Program-made: the position numbers and the translations under genes
Part shown: piece after piece, positions 1 through 10,686 of the stretch
How the letters are laid out: the number at the start of each line of letters is the position of its first letter
Numbering within the stretch: the first letter of the stretch is position 1
Source: Platerodrilus igneus
Taxonomy: Eukaryota > Arthropoda > Insecta > Coleoptera > Lycidae
Reading direction: 5' to 3'
Length of the DNA stretch: 64,000 nt
NCBI GenBank assembly: GCA_036346225.1
Contig: JARFIW010001082.1
Span: 5,642,001 to 5,706,000 of the forward strand
The notes under the pieces: generated by a model
The model's input: the letters and a program-made list of their open reading frames with translations, nothing else
Databases searched by the model: none
What the model was told of the DNA's origin: nothing

Positions 1-2
1 TT

Positions 3-218
3 ATTCCGCAGTATTCAGAGGGGCAGGTTGGACTTAAAGTTTTAGTTAGTGGCCTTACCAGTCAATGTTTTCAAGGCGTTGGAAAACATGCAGATTCAAA
101 TGACGTATTCATGATTGATGTATTGTTCAATAACAGAAGGATATATATTGAGGAACATAGAACTCGAAATTTGGTTATTCCCAATAGCTTTGGATTTAAA
201 CCGATGAACGGATACTAA
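3..218 (+). pseudogene. C-terminal end of an LTR-retrotransposon polyprotein (cut by window edge)
   Basis: An open frame enters from the left edge and runs about 71 codons to a TAA at 216-218. It includes the stretch DVLFNNRRIYIEEHRTRNLV and ends in KPMNGY. It is followed after about 50 bp by a G-rich polypurine tract and then by an LTR-like sequence starting TGTAGG. That position is where the last integrase-side residues of a pol polyprotein would sit. I do not recognise a specific family from these residues: they match neither a copia RNase H end nor a Bel/Pao DUF5641 end. The placement in an LTR element rests on the downstream tract and LTR rather than on protein motifs. The body of the element lies outside the window, so its integrity is unknown. 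Confidence 0.45.
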
Positions 219-257
219 AAAAACCTCATTAAAAATCGGCCAACGAAAACTGTGGGC

Positions 258-270
258 ACACGGGGGGCAC
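258..270 (+). other. Polypurine-tract-like run upstream of 3' LTR
   Basis: The run ACACGGGGGGCAC directly precedes the TGTAGG that opens the LTR. This is where plus-strand priming would occur. It is interrupted by C residues, so it is a weak tract by itself and is supported by its position. Confidence 0.4.
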
Positions 271-649
271 TGTAGGAGATACTACATTTAGAGTATTTTG
301 TTTAACACTATTATCAAAAGTTTTAACTGAAGTAAAGGCTTGATTTATAGTATTTAGATCCATGTTTAAATGTGCCTGTATTGGCGGTTTTCCGATATCC
401 GAATTTTTTACAGAAAGTTCGTGTCAATATCATATTTTCGCTGCTACCTGTAACTCGTTCCCGTCCGATCAGAGAGAACCACGAAAAAGGATGTTTTCAG
501 ATCTAGAATCGGTTGTTCCAAATTTTAAAAATATCTTAAGATATTTAGTGGCTATTTTGGACGAACCTATAATACGAAGGTAAATAAAATATAAACAGGA
601 TTTTTGTTTCAAAGATTTATTTCAAGAGTAAGATAAAAATTCACCTACA
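271..649 (+). repeat. 3' LTR (379 bp) of the element cut at the left edge
   Basis: The segment opens with TGTAGG and closes with CCTACA, a perfect 6-bp inverted terminus of TG...CA type. An AATAAA polyadenylation signal lies at 583-588, about 60 bp before the end, as expected for an LTR. The upstream partner LTR is outside the window, so the boundary cannot be confirmed by comparison. Open frames inside it look incidental. Confidence 0.5.
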
Positions 650-2489
650 CATTCTTTTTCTACATTATCTTGCTTCCTACCGAATTCGTAATTTTTTCAC
701 TCTTTTCTCGAGAAATGAAAATTGTCGTGTTTATAACGAATCGACACCTTCGTCATGGTTAAAAAAGTGCCCTCCTAATGTTTCTTTAAGTGGTCCAAAC
801 ATGTACTGATCACATCCATTTTCGAGAGAATATTCTCACCGAACTGTTTTTCAGTCTACGCAGAATTTCAACCACTTCTTATGTCCTCTCGCAACAAAAA
901 CTTAAAAACGATGCGTTGCGTAATCGACGCTCCAATAAAATAAAAATCCGGTTAAAATCTGATTTACCCAGGTTTTTAGTTCCTGATTGATGCTGGATTG
1001 ATAGTAAAAAGAAAAATTGTTAAATGTTCACGTAATTAATTTAATTTCAAAATAAATTTCCATAACGATTTTGACTAAAATACACCGTGAATTTACATAA
1101 AAAATTGTAAAATATTTTAATTATCTGTGAACAACTGGTGACGACTAGCGCTATGATTTGATTTAGAATTAAATTTGTTACGTTCCATTTCATAGTTAAA
1201 AATTTACTGCCTCGTTACTCCAAAAACCAAATTATTTTAATTTACATTTCTATACATTCAATCTGCATAGATAAGCAACCAACTGTACTCATTCCTTATC
1301 TAATTCAAAGTCTGCACGTTTGTTTATACTCTGGTTCCCTATCTTACACGACAACTTGATTACGCGTGCTTTGAGTGTGAAATGACTTTTCCTGGCATTC
1401 AGACAGTGTTGAATTTTAAGAACAGTTGAATGTGTTATATGAAAATTTTATTTAGACGTTTAACAACAAAAGTTATATTCCTCTCCATAGTTTTTTTTAT
1501 ATTATGCGACGCCGACAATTTTAGTAATCTTTCCATAAACAAGTGTTTTACTTTGGTGCTTTAAACATAAAAACAACTTTAAGTAAGATATGATATGATG
1601 GCCAGTGTTACCAAGGAGTTTCAATCCTCCAATAACAGACGAAACATGAAATGAAGGACAAAGTTTAAAATCGTGGATTATTACGGTAAGCAAGTGATTA
1701 TTTTGTTTATGTTTGTATACATAACATTTATTTTATAACAACAAATGAAAGTGTTTTACTTTTTTGTATAAATTTTTCTAACGGGAAACTTCATTGAAGA
1801 CTGAATTAATCGCAAAATATTATAATTAAAAAGGTTTAGCATTAAAATGAATGCTCGGAGATAAAAATATGAGAAACTTCAACTTGAACTACTGTGTAAA
1901 ATCCTCCAGGGCGAATCGCTATTGAGATTTCTCTGTTTAACCTCCCGCTCCCCACGCTACGACTATTTAGTTAGCACGGCATTATTCTTTCTTTGTGGTT
2001 GTGGTAATCGGTGCGGACTACCTACGTTACTTTCGTTGTTGTCTTCTTTGTCCGCAAGGTATACCGTAACAAATTTAATATTTGCAAACTCAACAATTTT
2101 TTAAGCACAATGTAAAGTGTAGGTTATGCGATGAAAGCGCTCATTTTGCCAATTTGTTTTACAATGTAAGACATCTTCCACTGGCTTCCTTATTAAAAAA
2201 ATACATTAGGTTATAGTCAAAAAACTGCAATTACATGAATTGGCACACGTTGATCACAAATGTGCCAACGGAAAGAATATTAGTTTTTTTATACATTATT
2301 TAAGGATGTGGCTTATAATCCACTGGTTAATTAATGATATAGAGGTAAATGTGTCGTATTGGAATACCTCTATACATTTTTTGCCAAGGCTAATTTAGTT
2401 TCCAATGATCTTTGGAATTTAATTTATTTTAGTTTCTAAACACGTCATGCAAATTTGAGCAACAACTGATTAATCAGGGCAAAAACCTG
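650..2489. other. AT-rich intergenic stretch, nothing recognised
   Basis: Only short random open frames are present. A slightly more GC-rich patch at about 1905-2060 has no recognisable coding signal. I see no repeat shared with the rest of the window. Confidence 0.5.
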
Positions 2490-2503
2490 ATTAATCTTAT
2501 ACA

Positions 2504-2803
2504 TTACATTTGATTTTCCAATGCTCCACCCGAAGGTACTACATTGGCCAGAAACCGAGGTTTTTTTACTTGGAAAATTTGGAATTTTGCCGAACCCTTG
2601 CTGTTCCAAGCAAGGTAGGGATCTTTAACGTGCGTGACAACACACACACGGGACCTCCATTTAACCTCTCATCCGAACGAGGGCGTAATTTTTGTGAAAA
2701 ATGCTCACCTGTCATTTTTCAAGCAGTCGACCGTGTCGGGATTTGAACCCAGGACCTTGGGATCCGTAGTCTTACGCTTACTACATTGATCCACGGCGAC
2801 GCC
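2504..2803 (-). mobile_element. tRNA-derived SINE with 14-bp target site duplications
   Basis: Read on the minus strand, the element starts GGCGTCGCCGTGG near 2803 and ends about 300 bp later with CAAATGTAA. A perfect 14-bp duplication, ATTAATCTTATACA, flanks it at 2490-2503 and 2804-2817, which fixes both ends and shows insertion by target-primed reverse transcription. The head carries a perfect Pol III B box (GGTTCAAATCC, within 2737-2750) and a weak A-box-like stretch near the 5' end, so it derives from a tRNA. The central part contains ACGCACGTTAAAGATCCC, a motif resembling conserved central domains of some invertebrate SINEs; that resemblance is from memory and unverified. No other copy is seen in this window. 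Confidence 0.8.
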
Positions 2804-3034
2804 ATTAATCTTATACAGCATAAAGCTTCAAAGTTTTGAAATAGAAGAAAGATTAACGAGAGTGAGAAAAGATTCGATTTTTCACTCGTTTCAAATTTTT
2901 GACATCCTTCAGTATCCTTAAATCATAATTAAATCCGCTATCGTGAATGTTTAACCACAAACCACGGAATAGTAGAGCAGATTGCAATCATTACTTCCGC
3001 AGCTTTTCAAGTAATATTTTGTTTCACTAACACT

Positions 3035-3545
3035 TTTATATAAAATTTATATTTCACTCGTTATAATTTAGTCATAACGTCTAGGATACGAAATATGTAA
3101 ACATATCCATAACAAGCGGGGCATAATGAGAAGGTATAATTGATTCATTACGCCCTCTCATTTTTCCTCTCTTTAGATTTGCGAGATGGCAAACTCGTTG
3201 TTGTTTTTGAGTGTTTTTTTCAATTAATTCTGGTAATTATTGATCATTCAACGTGCTATTAAATAAATGAAATATTTAAACATTTCTCTGTTTATTGCCA
3301 TAATGAACAACATTATGTAGGTGTATAGTTATATAGCAAAATCCGAGATAAATTCTAAAATACAAATACCTCGCCTTCTGTTTTTTTTTATGTGTGAAGT
3401 GAAATATAAAATCTTGTTTGCACCACTTGTGTTATTGGAAGATTACCCCCATCGGGCAACTCAAACCATCGCTCGGACCGTAGGTCCTAGTGAATGATTG
3501 CCCTTCAGGCGTAATCATCTTAATAATGTATTTTGTGCATAAATA
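3035..3545 (+). repeat. Dispersed non-coding repeat, copy A (hairpin-bearing)
   Basis: This segment is homologous over its length to 60840-61435. Shared blocks include TATTTCAC...CGTTATAATTTAG at the left, AACATTATGTAGGTGT in the middle and CACCACTTGTGTTA at the right. It has no coding potential. Two internal inverted repeats are visible: one around 3121-3170 and a longer one at 3420-3539. The length and structure suggest a non-autonomous mobile element, but I cannot define clear termini or a target duplication. Confidence 0.6.
3420..3539. repeat. GC-cored foldback hairpin in repeat copy A
   Basis: The left arm GCACCACTTGTGTTATTGGA continues into GATTACCCCCATCGGGC. It pairs imperfectly with the right arm, GCCCTTCAGGCGTAATC followed by ATCTTAATAATG and ending in GTGCAT. 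Compensating differences from copy B keep the stem. Confidence 0.55.
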
Positions 3546-4944
3546 ACTATTACAGAATTCGTATACAAGTCACTCTCGTAAAATACATATAAAATTATAT
3601 AAAGTGCATATAAAAAGTCCCTCTTGTTAAATACAATTGAATTAATATATATGCATCGCCTTCGTTATCGATAGGAGTCATATAATTAAAGTATTACGTA
3701 AGATGTGTCATTCCTTGTACTGATTTTATGGCTGTAAAGGTTGGCTATTTTTAGTGCAACTGTCGCAGGCATTTGCGATTTTATGCATTTCAAATTTACT
3801 TATCTCTTCAATCTAGCAATAATCTACATAGGTACAAGTACGTTTCTACAAATACCTGGAATAACAATTAAAGCAGGAATCACCAGGTGTCGACTTGTTA
3901 ATTAAATTGTCATGAGCAATTTTCTCTATAAAACATTACGGCAATATTCGATTCAGTTCTTAAAAACATATCCTGTTCTGGAAATAGCAATTTGATAAAT
4001 AAGGTACGAAGCATTATCTTACACAAAAGAGAAATAACAATCCAAGAAGTCACCTGAATAATTTACATGCACTATCATTATTTTAGATCTAATGAAAGAG
4101 GTTGATTTTATATCTTTCATATACAGAACAATTCAATCTAATAAACTCAGTTTTTTCAAATGTATTACTAAAAATTAATGTATTTTTTAACTAGCATAAA
4201 ACACTTGATTAAAAATAAATTCTCAAAACGTTTTAGACGGAGATTGTAGGAAACGTCTTAATAATTTTGCCAGAACGTCAAATGCCGATATATCGGTATC
4301 TATTTTATTGACTAACAAACTTTACGTGTAAACGATATCTTCCAATGTCAAAAAATTTCAAAAACGAACTAATATAAAAATATGGAATACAATTAAAGAG
4401 TTTTATATACATTAAAATATTTAAAAATAATTTGTAACAGTCCATTTGATTGTGCATATCAACATTAAGTGTCAGAATTGAATTACCACTCAAATGTGCG
4501 GTATTGTTCTTATGTTTGGGTGTGTTAGGTTATATTTATATAGCCTTGTTATGATGACTGTGCGCACGTTTGCATATATGCAATATTTACCTAAAATTTC
4601 ATTATTCTAGGTGATTGTATACTATTTTTCTAGCGTTTCTATTATTATTTAATTTTTTTATATTGTGGTAAATTTTGCCAAGTCTATTAATGTCGAACTT
4701 ACCACTAAAGGCCGCTAGATTATAGCCATATAAATCACCTCGACATTTTGCTTTTTGTCTTTATTTCAATTTTAATAATTTTGGTATTTTTTAAAAAAAC
4801 TATGTTGTGTTCTAGATTCATGTTTTGTTAGTGCTGTATTATTTTTTCATCGTATTTGTATCCGTTAATGCATTTCTTTACATGCTGCGTGTTTTGTTCA
4901 ATATATACAATATATACACGTTTTTTGACAAGAAATTTCCTATG
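3546..4944. other. AT-rich intergenic stretch, nothing recognised
   Basis: No supported gene, RNA or repeat is seen here. Short open frames are of random length. Confidence 0.45.
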
Positions 4945-5513
4945 GGTGCCACCGACTGAGCGATCCACGATTGAGCGGTCCCCAATTGAGCGATCCCAAT
5001 CGAGTGGTCATCAATTCAGTGGTGTTTTAAAGCAGCGATAATTTCAAGTTGTTAATGCAGATTGAAAGTATGAGGAAGTGTATTGAAGCTACTAAAAATT
5101 TGAAATTAAGATTTATAAAAAATTTCATGTTTTAGGATCTGGAGAGGTTAAAAAAATATGTTAGAAGAAATATGTGTTTGGAGTATGCTATGAGTTTGGG
5201 GCATTGTCACTCTAACTCAGGCAAGTTACTTTTAGCCGCGAAAAGCAACTCAATATTTTAGCGTTTTTCAGATATTTCATAAACTGATTCAGATCACTTT
5301 AATTTCTTAACAGATCTGTATTTGCCAAAACTTTCTCCATTTAACCGGCTTTATGGTTCCTGTAGCTTTTGAAATCTCAATGTTGAGAATTAAATTTAGA
5401 ACACATTGTATACATTTTATAGTGATCGCTCAATTGAGTTCAGTTCAATTCGGGACAGTTCAATAGCGTTATCGCTGAATCGGGGACCGCTCACTCGGGG
5501 ACTGCTAACATGG
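4945..5513. repeat. Foldback unit with 15-bp minisatellite arms
   Basis: The left arm (about 4950-5030) is a degenerate tandem array of a 15-bp unit like ATTGAGCGGTCCCCA. The right arm (about 5420-5513) is an array of its complement, like ACCGCTCACTCGGGG. About 390 bp of AT-rich sequence lies between them. Foldback and Galileo-type transposons are known for inverted repeats made of tandem subrepeats, so this may be a small relative, but no transposase is present. The right part (5224-5513) is repeated in inverse orientation at 18568-18873. The unit abuts the Penelope-like fragment that follows. Confidence 0.6.
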
Positions 5514-7294
5514 GAACAGTTTCTTCTACCATTCTTTTTTAGATACGTAGACGACTGTGTATGCGCGGTCCCACAAAACCAATGTAATCACGTAATAAAC
5601 CAGTTCAATAGTTTCCACCATCTGCTATAATTTACAATCGAAGTTGAAGAAAACAATACCAAAAGGACCTGGTCAGGCAGATATTTAAATTATAATTCAC
5701 AACATCCTATTTCCCAAAAAAAAATCAGTAATAATAGGTCTGGCTGATAGAGCTATCAAGCTATCAGATCCGAAATTCAGAGTACTGTCGATAAAAAAAG
5801 CAAAATACACACTGATAGCAAACAGCTATCCAAAAAAAATGGTGGACAATATTTTCAAAAAACGTATACACAACTACTATAATAATCAACAGGAATCCAG
5901 ATCAAAAATAAATAATAACAATAAAAATGAACAAAAACTGCTCCATAAATTTGTTACTATACCTTATATGCCTATACTTTCGGAAAAACTACAAAAAACT
6001 TTTTGCAAATACAACCTCAATGTAGCACATAAAGGTTTCAATCTACTAAGAACGTATTTCAGCAGATTAAAGGACACTACCCCGCACAACAAAAAAACAC
6101 ACACAATATACGCGATACCGTGTCAAGATAAATGCAAATCGGTATATATCGGTGAAAGTTCACAATTTCTAGACAAAAGGATAAATGGACACAAATTCGA
6201 CAGAACAAATAAAACTGCGTTAACCAAACATGAATGCCAAACTAAACATAAATTTCAATATAATGAAACTAAAATTTTAAAAACTGAAAAAAACCAAAGA
6301 AAAACAAGAGATACTCGAAATGATTCATATTTGAAAAAATCCCAACGCAATTAATGAAAAAGCGGACATAAATAAATTAAATACAATCTATCACAACCTA
6401 ATTAAACAAGAAAATATAAAAGCAAATAAAGCATTTGGTTAGATGCGTGAATTTTGGGCGCATGTGGATTACGTGTTGTGTACGTGTATGTATATGTGTA
6501 GGGTGTGGTGCGAATTTTTGCCTTGTTGGGATTACCAAACGTTAAAGAACATACAAATTTAGTTATTTTTAAAATTTAGGATAGTTTTGCATTTTTTTAT
6601 AGACATGTGGCATATTTTTGAAAAGGTAATTTTAAGGCGCGTAATATTCACTTAATATTCAAAATGGCGGCCATAAGAAAAACAAAAGTTGTGGGCGTTT
6701 CCTCGAAAACAAAAGACAGTCGAATGATTCTGTTTATGCTAAAATACTCCTTTTAGAAAAGTGTCTTAATAATGTGCAAGTCTTGTGATGGTGCGACTTA
6801 TGATTCATGTTTTATTATCAAAAAACAAAATCCGCCATTTTTAGTTTTCTTCGAATATCTCCAAAACCAGACAACTTACACCAATTTTGTAAACGGATAC
6901 AAAACTGGCCTGGATTCCTCCAAATCTTTTCCCATTTAACCCAATTTCTATCTCTTATAATAACTAAAATCACAATGTAGAGACTCGAAATTTGGACACA
7001 CTGTATATGTGTAAAGTTTCCATTACGTTTCTTTTGTTGTCATTGTTTTCAGTGTCTAAAATATCTACAAAAATATTCCGCCATTATTTAGACTATTAAA
7101 AATCCCCACACATTTAAATATATCATGTTGTGGAGTGATTAAATATTAGATTACACAGCCAATTATATTATTGTTATGCATACTATTTATTGAAGCGAAA
7201 CTGTGATGCAAGTTAAAATGTTAGTTTGTAGTATTATTTGTTTGTTTTGACTTATATTGTACTATAATTAAAATTGCACAATGGTATGTATATA
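5514..7294 (+). mobile_element. Penelope-like retroelement fragment, copy 1 (5'-truncated)
   Basis: The fragment starts just before the reverse transcriptase YVDD box and keeps the downstream part, a GIY-YIG endonuclease region and about 900 bp of 3' non-coding sequence. It ends where a mariner-like MITE begins at 7295. A near-identical copy lies inverted at 19001-20790. Both copies share the same internal deletion, the same premature stop and the same MITE junction, so they descend from one damaged ancestor rather than from two retrotransposition events. Confidence 0.8.
5517..6354 (+). pseudogene. Penelope-like RT C-terminus plus GIY-YIG endonuclease (decayed)
   Basis: The coding remnant opens with PFFFRYVDDC, the catalytic YxDD box of Penelope-like reverse transcriptase (D codons about 5547-5555). 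A TAA at 5628-5630 interrupts it where glutamine is expected. About 50 codons of the thumb region are missing before TWSGRYLNYNSQHP, a recognisable Penelope motif. The frame shifts near 5720-5730. The last frame (from about 5740 to 6354) carries MPILSEKLQ and then the GIY-YIG-type core IYAIPCQDKCKSVYIGESS at about residues 89-107 of the 171-residue frame beginning at 5839, with a downstream R and NGHK. Penelope elements use this nuclease to nick the target DNA for priming. With RT truncated and stopped, the copy cannot be active. Confidence 0.8.
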
Positions 7295-8315
7295 CAGAGT
7301 GAGTTTTTAGTGGGGCAACGGCCGATAACTCCGTTATTATAAAAGCTACTTAAACCAAATTTGGAGGCATATTAGGCATGCCTAAAGTGCACATTTTAAA
7401 AATATTTTGAAGCATACAGGGTGTTTCATAATTCCAGGGCATATTAAACTTATATTTTTTTAAATGGAACACCCCATATATTATTACATTTTTGGAAAGC
7501 CCATAAAAAGAGCATTAATTTGATATCAAATTGTATCTGTCTATTCCTTTTAGTTTTTGAGATATTCAACTGTGTTTAGAAAAAATGACCCTGATTAGAT
7601 ACATTGCCACTGCACTAATACACAACTTATGTTAATTTTCAAAATGCAGAAAATTTTACTATGTACCATAGTATATTTGTAAATATCACACTTTTGAAAT
7701 TTCTTCACAGTATACAGGGTGTGTCAGGTTTCGCAAAATGCAATTTTTAAAACTTTTTTTAAATGGTACCCTATTAATTTTATTGCTATAATGAATAGAT
7801 CATTAAGTGTCCTTTCATTTTTGTTAAGCATTCCCTATACCTAAATCCATTACTTTCTGAGATATTTATGATATTCTTCAAATTTTAAGAATGTTTTCAA
7901 TTTGCATAACTAAAAATAACTTCCTATTGGAGAATATTATAAAACAATTAATACATTTTGATTAACAATCAACTACACTTATCCAATAACAATTTTCACT
8001 AAAGATATAACAACCTACAATAATACGCTATCAACAGAATTCTGCCAGATCAACAATATGCATTTTATAGAAAATGTTCAAGCAGGAAATCAGGCAGGCT
8101 TTGAAAAAAATAACAATTACAATTATAACGTCATTTAGGTTTATTAATTGTAGTGTGTTGTCATGTGTTGTCATGGAATTATGAAACACCCTGTATGCTT
8201 CCAAATATTTTTAAAATGTGTACTTTAGGCATGCTTAATATGCCTCCAAATTTGGTTTACGTAGCTATTATAATAACGGAGTTATCGGTCGTTGCCCCAC
8301 TAAAAACTCACCCTG
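7295..8315. mobile_element. Mariner-like MITE with 142-bp inverted repeats
   Basis: Near-perfect inverted repeats occupy 7295-7436 and 8174-8315. The termini read CAGAGTGAGTTTTTAGTGGG and its complement, and TA dinucleotides flank both ends, matching the TA target preference of Tc1/mariner elements. The interior has no transposase frame but contains further CAGGGTG-type motifs, for example near 7712, that recur in insect mariner-related MITEs. The left repeat is present again, truncated, at 18873-18998 attached to the second Penelope copy, so this insertion is older than the duplication. Confidence 0.8.
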
Positions 8316-8683
8316 TATATGCATAAAAATCTAATAATTGTTAACACATTGTTTTAGTACTTATAGATAAATTTATTGATTATGGTATTACCGAAACGCA
8401 TCAAATAAAAGATTATCACTACATTTGTTATTACTTGGCTTACATGTGAAACTTTTCCAATATACCAAGATTTAATGATGACCTAAATCCAAGATTATTA
8501 TTACCCATATTATCTATTTAAGAAGGCCAAGAACACATTCAAAATATATATACCTATAATATTCTGAGGTTTTAAGGTCTAAAACTAAGTATCGCTCAGT
8601 TCAATTTAATTGATGAACATAAATTTCATACCAAAAACAAACGTTTAGGCTTGCTACTGGTCTCTTTCTATGTTCAATAAAGT

Positions 8684-8686
<3 letters not shown>
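8316..8686. other. Intergenic, nothing recognised
   Basis: AT-rich sequence between the MITE and an AT microsatellite. No feature is supported. Confidence 0.4.
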
Positions 8687-8722
<36 letters not shown>

Positions 8723-8745
8723 ACATATATATATATATATATATA
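8687..8745. repeat. (AT)n microsatellite
   Basis: Alternating AT run with a short GTATAC interruption. It lies just left of the Gypsy-A 5' LTR, and a second AT run lies just right of the 3' LTR. Gypsy-A therefore probably inserted into or beside an AT repeat. Confidence 0.9.
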
Positions 8746-8759
8746 AGTAACATATACAT

Positions 8760-10540
8760 TGTAATGTCAGGGGGAGGTACAAGGCTTCTAAGGGTAGATT
8801 TGTGTTAAAAGGGGTGTATGCCAAATAAAATGATTCATATATCAGATCCAGTAATTCAAAAACTATATTTTGCCGTACTTTACATATGCTAAAGTATTTA
8901 CCATGTTAGTTTGAAACGTATGTGCCAAAAGGTAAACTAAATGACTTGATGACGTTGATAAAATGCACAGTGCTCAAGGTTTTATACTAAGTTGAAATTT
9001 AATAAGCCATTGAAAGTACATTTGCCGTCTGAAAACCGGATGCGTCTACGGATGTCTACTATCAACCAAGCATCCAGGTCTTGTGTGAATTATTTTGGCT
9101 TTTTATTTAAATAGAATCAACTTTTGGACGAATTTGTGAATTCAAAATTATAAGTTAATAGCAGTATCAAATATAATTGAAGAATTGTGAAGTATTTAGG
9201 ACCAATGATAGAATTTAGGAATGTGTATAAAGACAATAGTGAAGGTATTTGTGACACCAAAAAGGACAAATTGTTATTGGATATTTTTATGTATGTAAAA
9301 TGTAATTAAGTAAGCTAGTTTTGTTGTGCTTATTGCCTAGGAGAGTAAACAAGAGGATTCTTTTTCGATTAAATTTAGTATAAAGACGTGTTTTTGCAAA
9401 CCTGCGTTAAAGTTGTTATATATTTTGAAAAAATAAATGTGTTTGAATTTAAATAGTCTGATTTATTAAAGTGGAGGTACAAGAAGCATCGGTGGTTAAA
9501 TAAGCAACAGCGACGTTAAAAGAAGTGTAAAGATTGGTGATAGTGCGACGGAAAAGCAACGAACATTTTAATTAGATTTGGAACGAGATTGGGAAAGGTA
9601 GTAAGACATTCGAGTGGTTATACAAAGGGACGAAGTTGGATTTGGATAGTGGTTTAAAGGCAGAAGGACATAGAGTGGTTATACAAGCGACGGCGAAGCA
9701 ACGAATATATAAATAGATTTGGGATTGATTTGGATAGAGATTTGAAGGCAGTAGGACATCGAGTGGGACATCGAATTTATAGCAGGGCATTGAGTGATTT
9801 GGAACAGGACGGCGGTTAGATTTGGATTGATTACGAAAAGGCGAACGGATTAATTGAAGCACGAAGAGGGAAATTAGGAAAGCAGCAATTGCAGGGGAAG
9901 ATTCAACGCAGAAAAAAAGGAACACGGAAAGATTAGCGCAGGGGAAGTAATTACAACGGTTTGTCAAAATTCTAAAATTCGGGTTATTCATTTCAGATTT
10001 GGGGTCATCAAAATTGTACTAAGACACCTGGAGGCGATACGAAAGTTCAATAGTGATTGCGAGTCCATGTAAAGACGCATACGGCGACTAAGATCGTGAG
10101 CCAGCAGCATTTAAAAAGGGCATCAGCGAAGTATAATTCAGGTGAGTACCGTGCAATATCATAAAACGTCAAAAGTCAGAAATTGTGTACATTAATTAAT
10201 TTGGCACAAAGCTACGTTGATCAGTAAAATTTGGCATATACAGTAGTAAATTCATATAAAAGTAGTAAAACAAAAGAGTGTGCAGTTTGGTTGGGCAGTG
10301 CACATCTACTTACGACTGAACCCACGGTAAGTAGGTGAACACCCTGAGATAAAGAGTTCATATAGTCGAGGCATAATAATAGTAAACAGTTTAATTAGAT
10401 AACCAACCAAACGTTGCTAAAGCACATTATATAGAAGTCATTCATTTAATAATAAAAATTGGCGCGACGACAAAAGTAGTGTATAATAATTTTATATTTA
10501 AATAAAAATAATAAAAGTAAAAGGGGGTGAGCCAGAAGAA
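8760..10540 (+). repeat. Gypsy-A 5' LTR
   Basis: It begins TGTAATGTCAGGGGGAGG and matches 16005-17789 closely through GCCAGAAGAA. The end is set by where the two copies diverge. A minus-strand open frame of 139 codons at 9572-9991 is repeated in the 3' LTR only because the LTRs are copies of each other. Confidence 0.9.
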
Positions 10541-10542
10541 GG

Positions 10543-10560
10543 TGGCAAACCCAACGTGAG
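10543..10560 (+). other. Gypsy-A primer-binding site (tRNA-Lys-like)
   Basis: TGGCAAACCCAACGTGAG lies 2 bp after the LTR. It resembles the common tRNA-Lys primer site TGGCGCCCAACGTGGGGC with substitutions. Confidence 0.6.
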
Positions 10561-10686
10561 GCTAGAAAAAAGGCTAGAAAAGAACTAGATAAGAGTAGTA
10601 GCAGGATACGGGATCCCGAGATTAGGTGGGGCCCGTAGTTTTTTTTTTATTTTGCAGAAAAAGGAGTTCAAAACTAGGCAGCAGAG

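Noticed and set aside
9572..9991. Minus-strand 139-codon open frame, repeated at 16818-17237
   Set aside because: It lies antisense in the Gypsy-A LTR and repeats only because LTRs are duplicates. No domain is recognisable.
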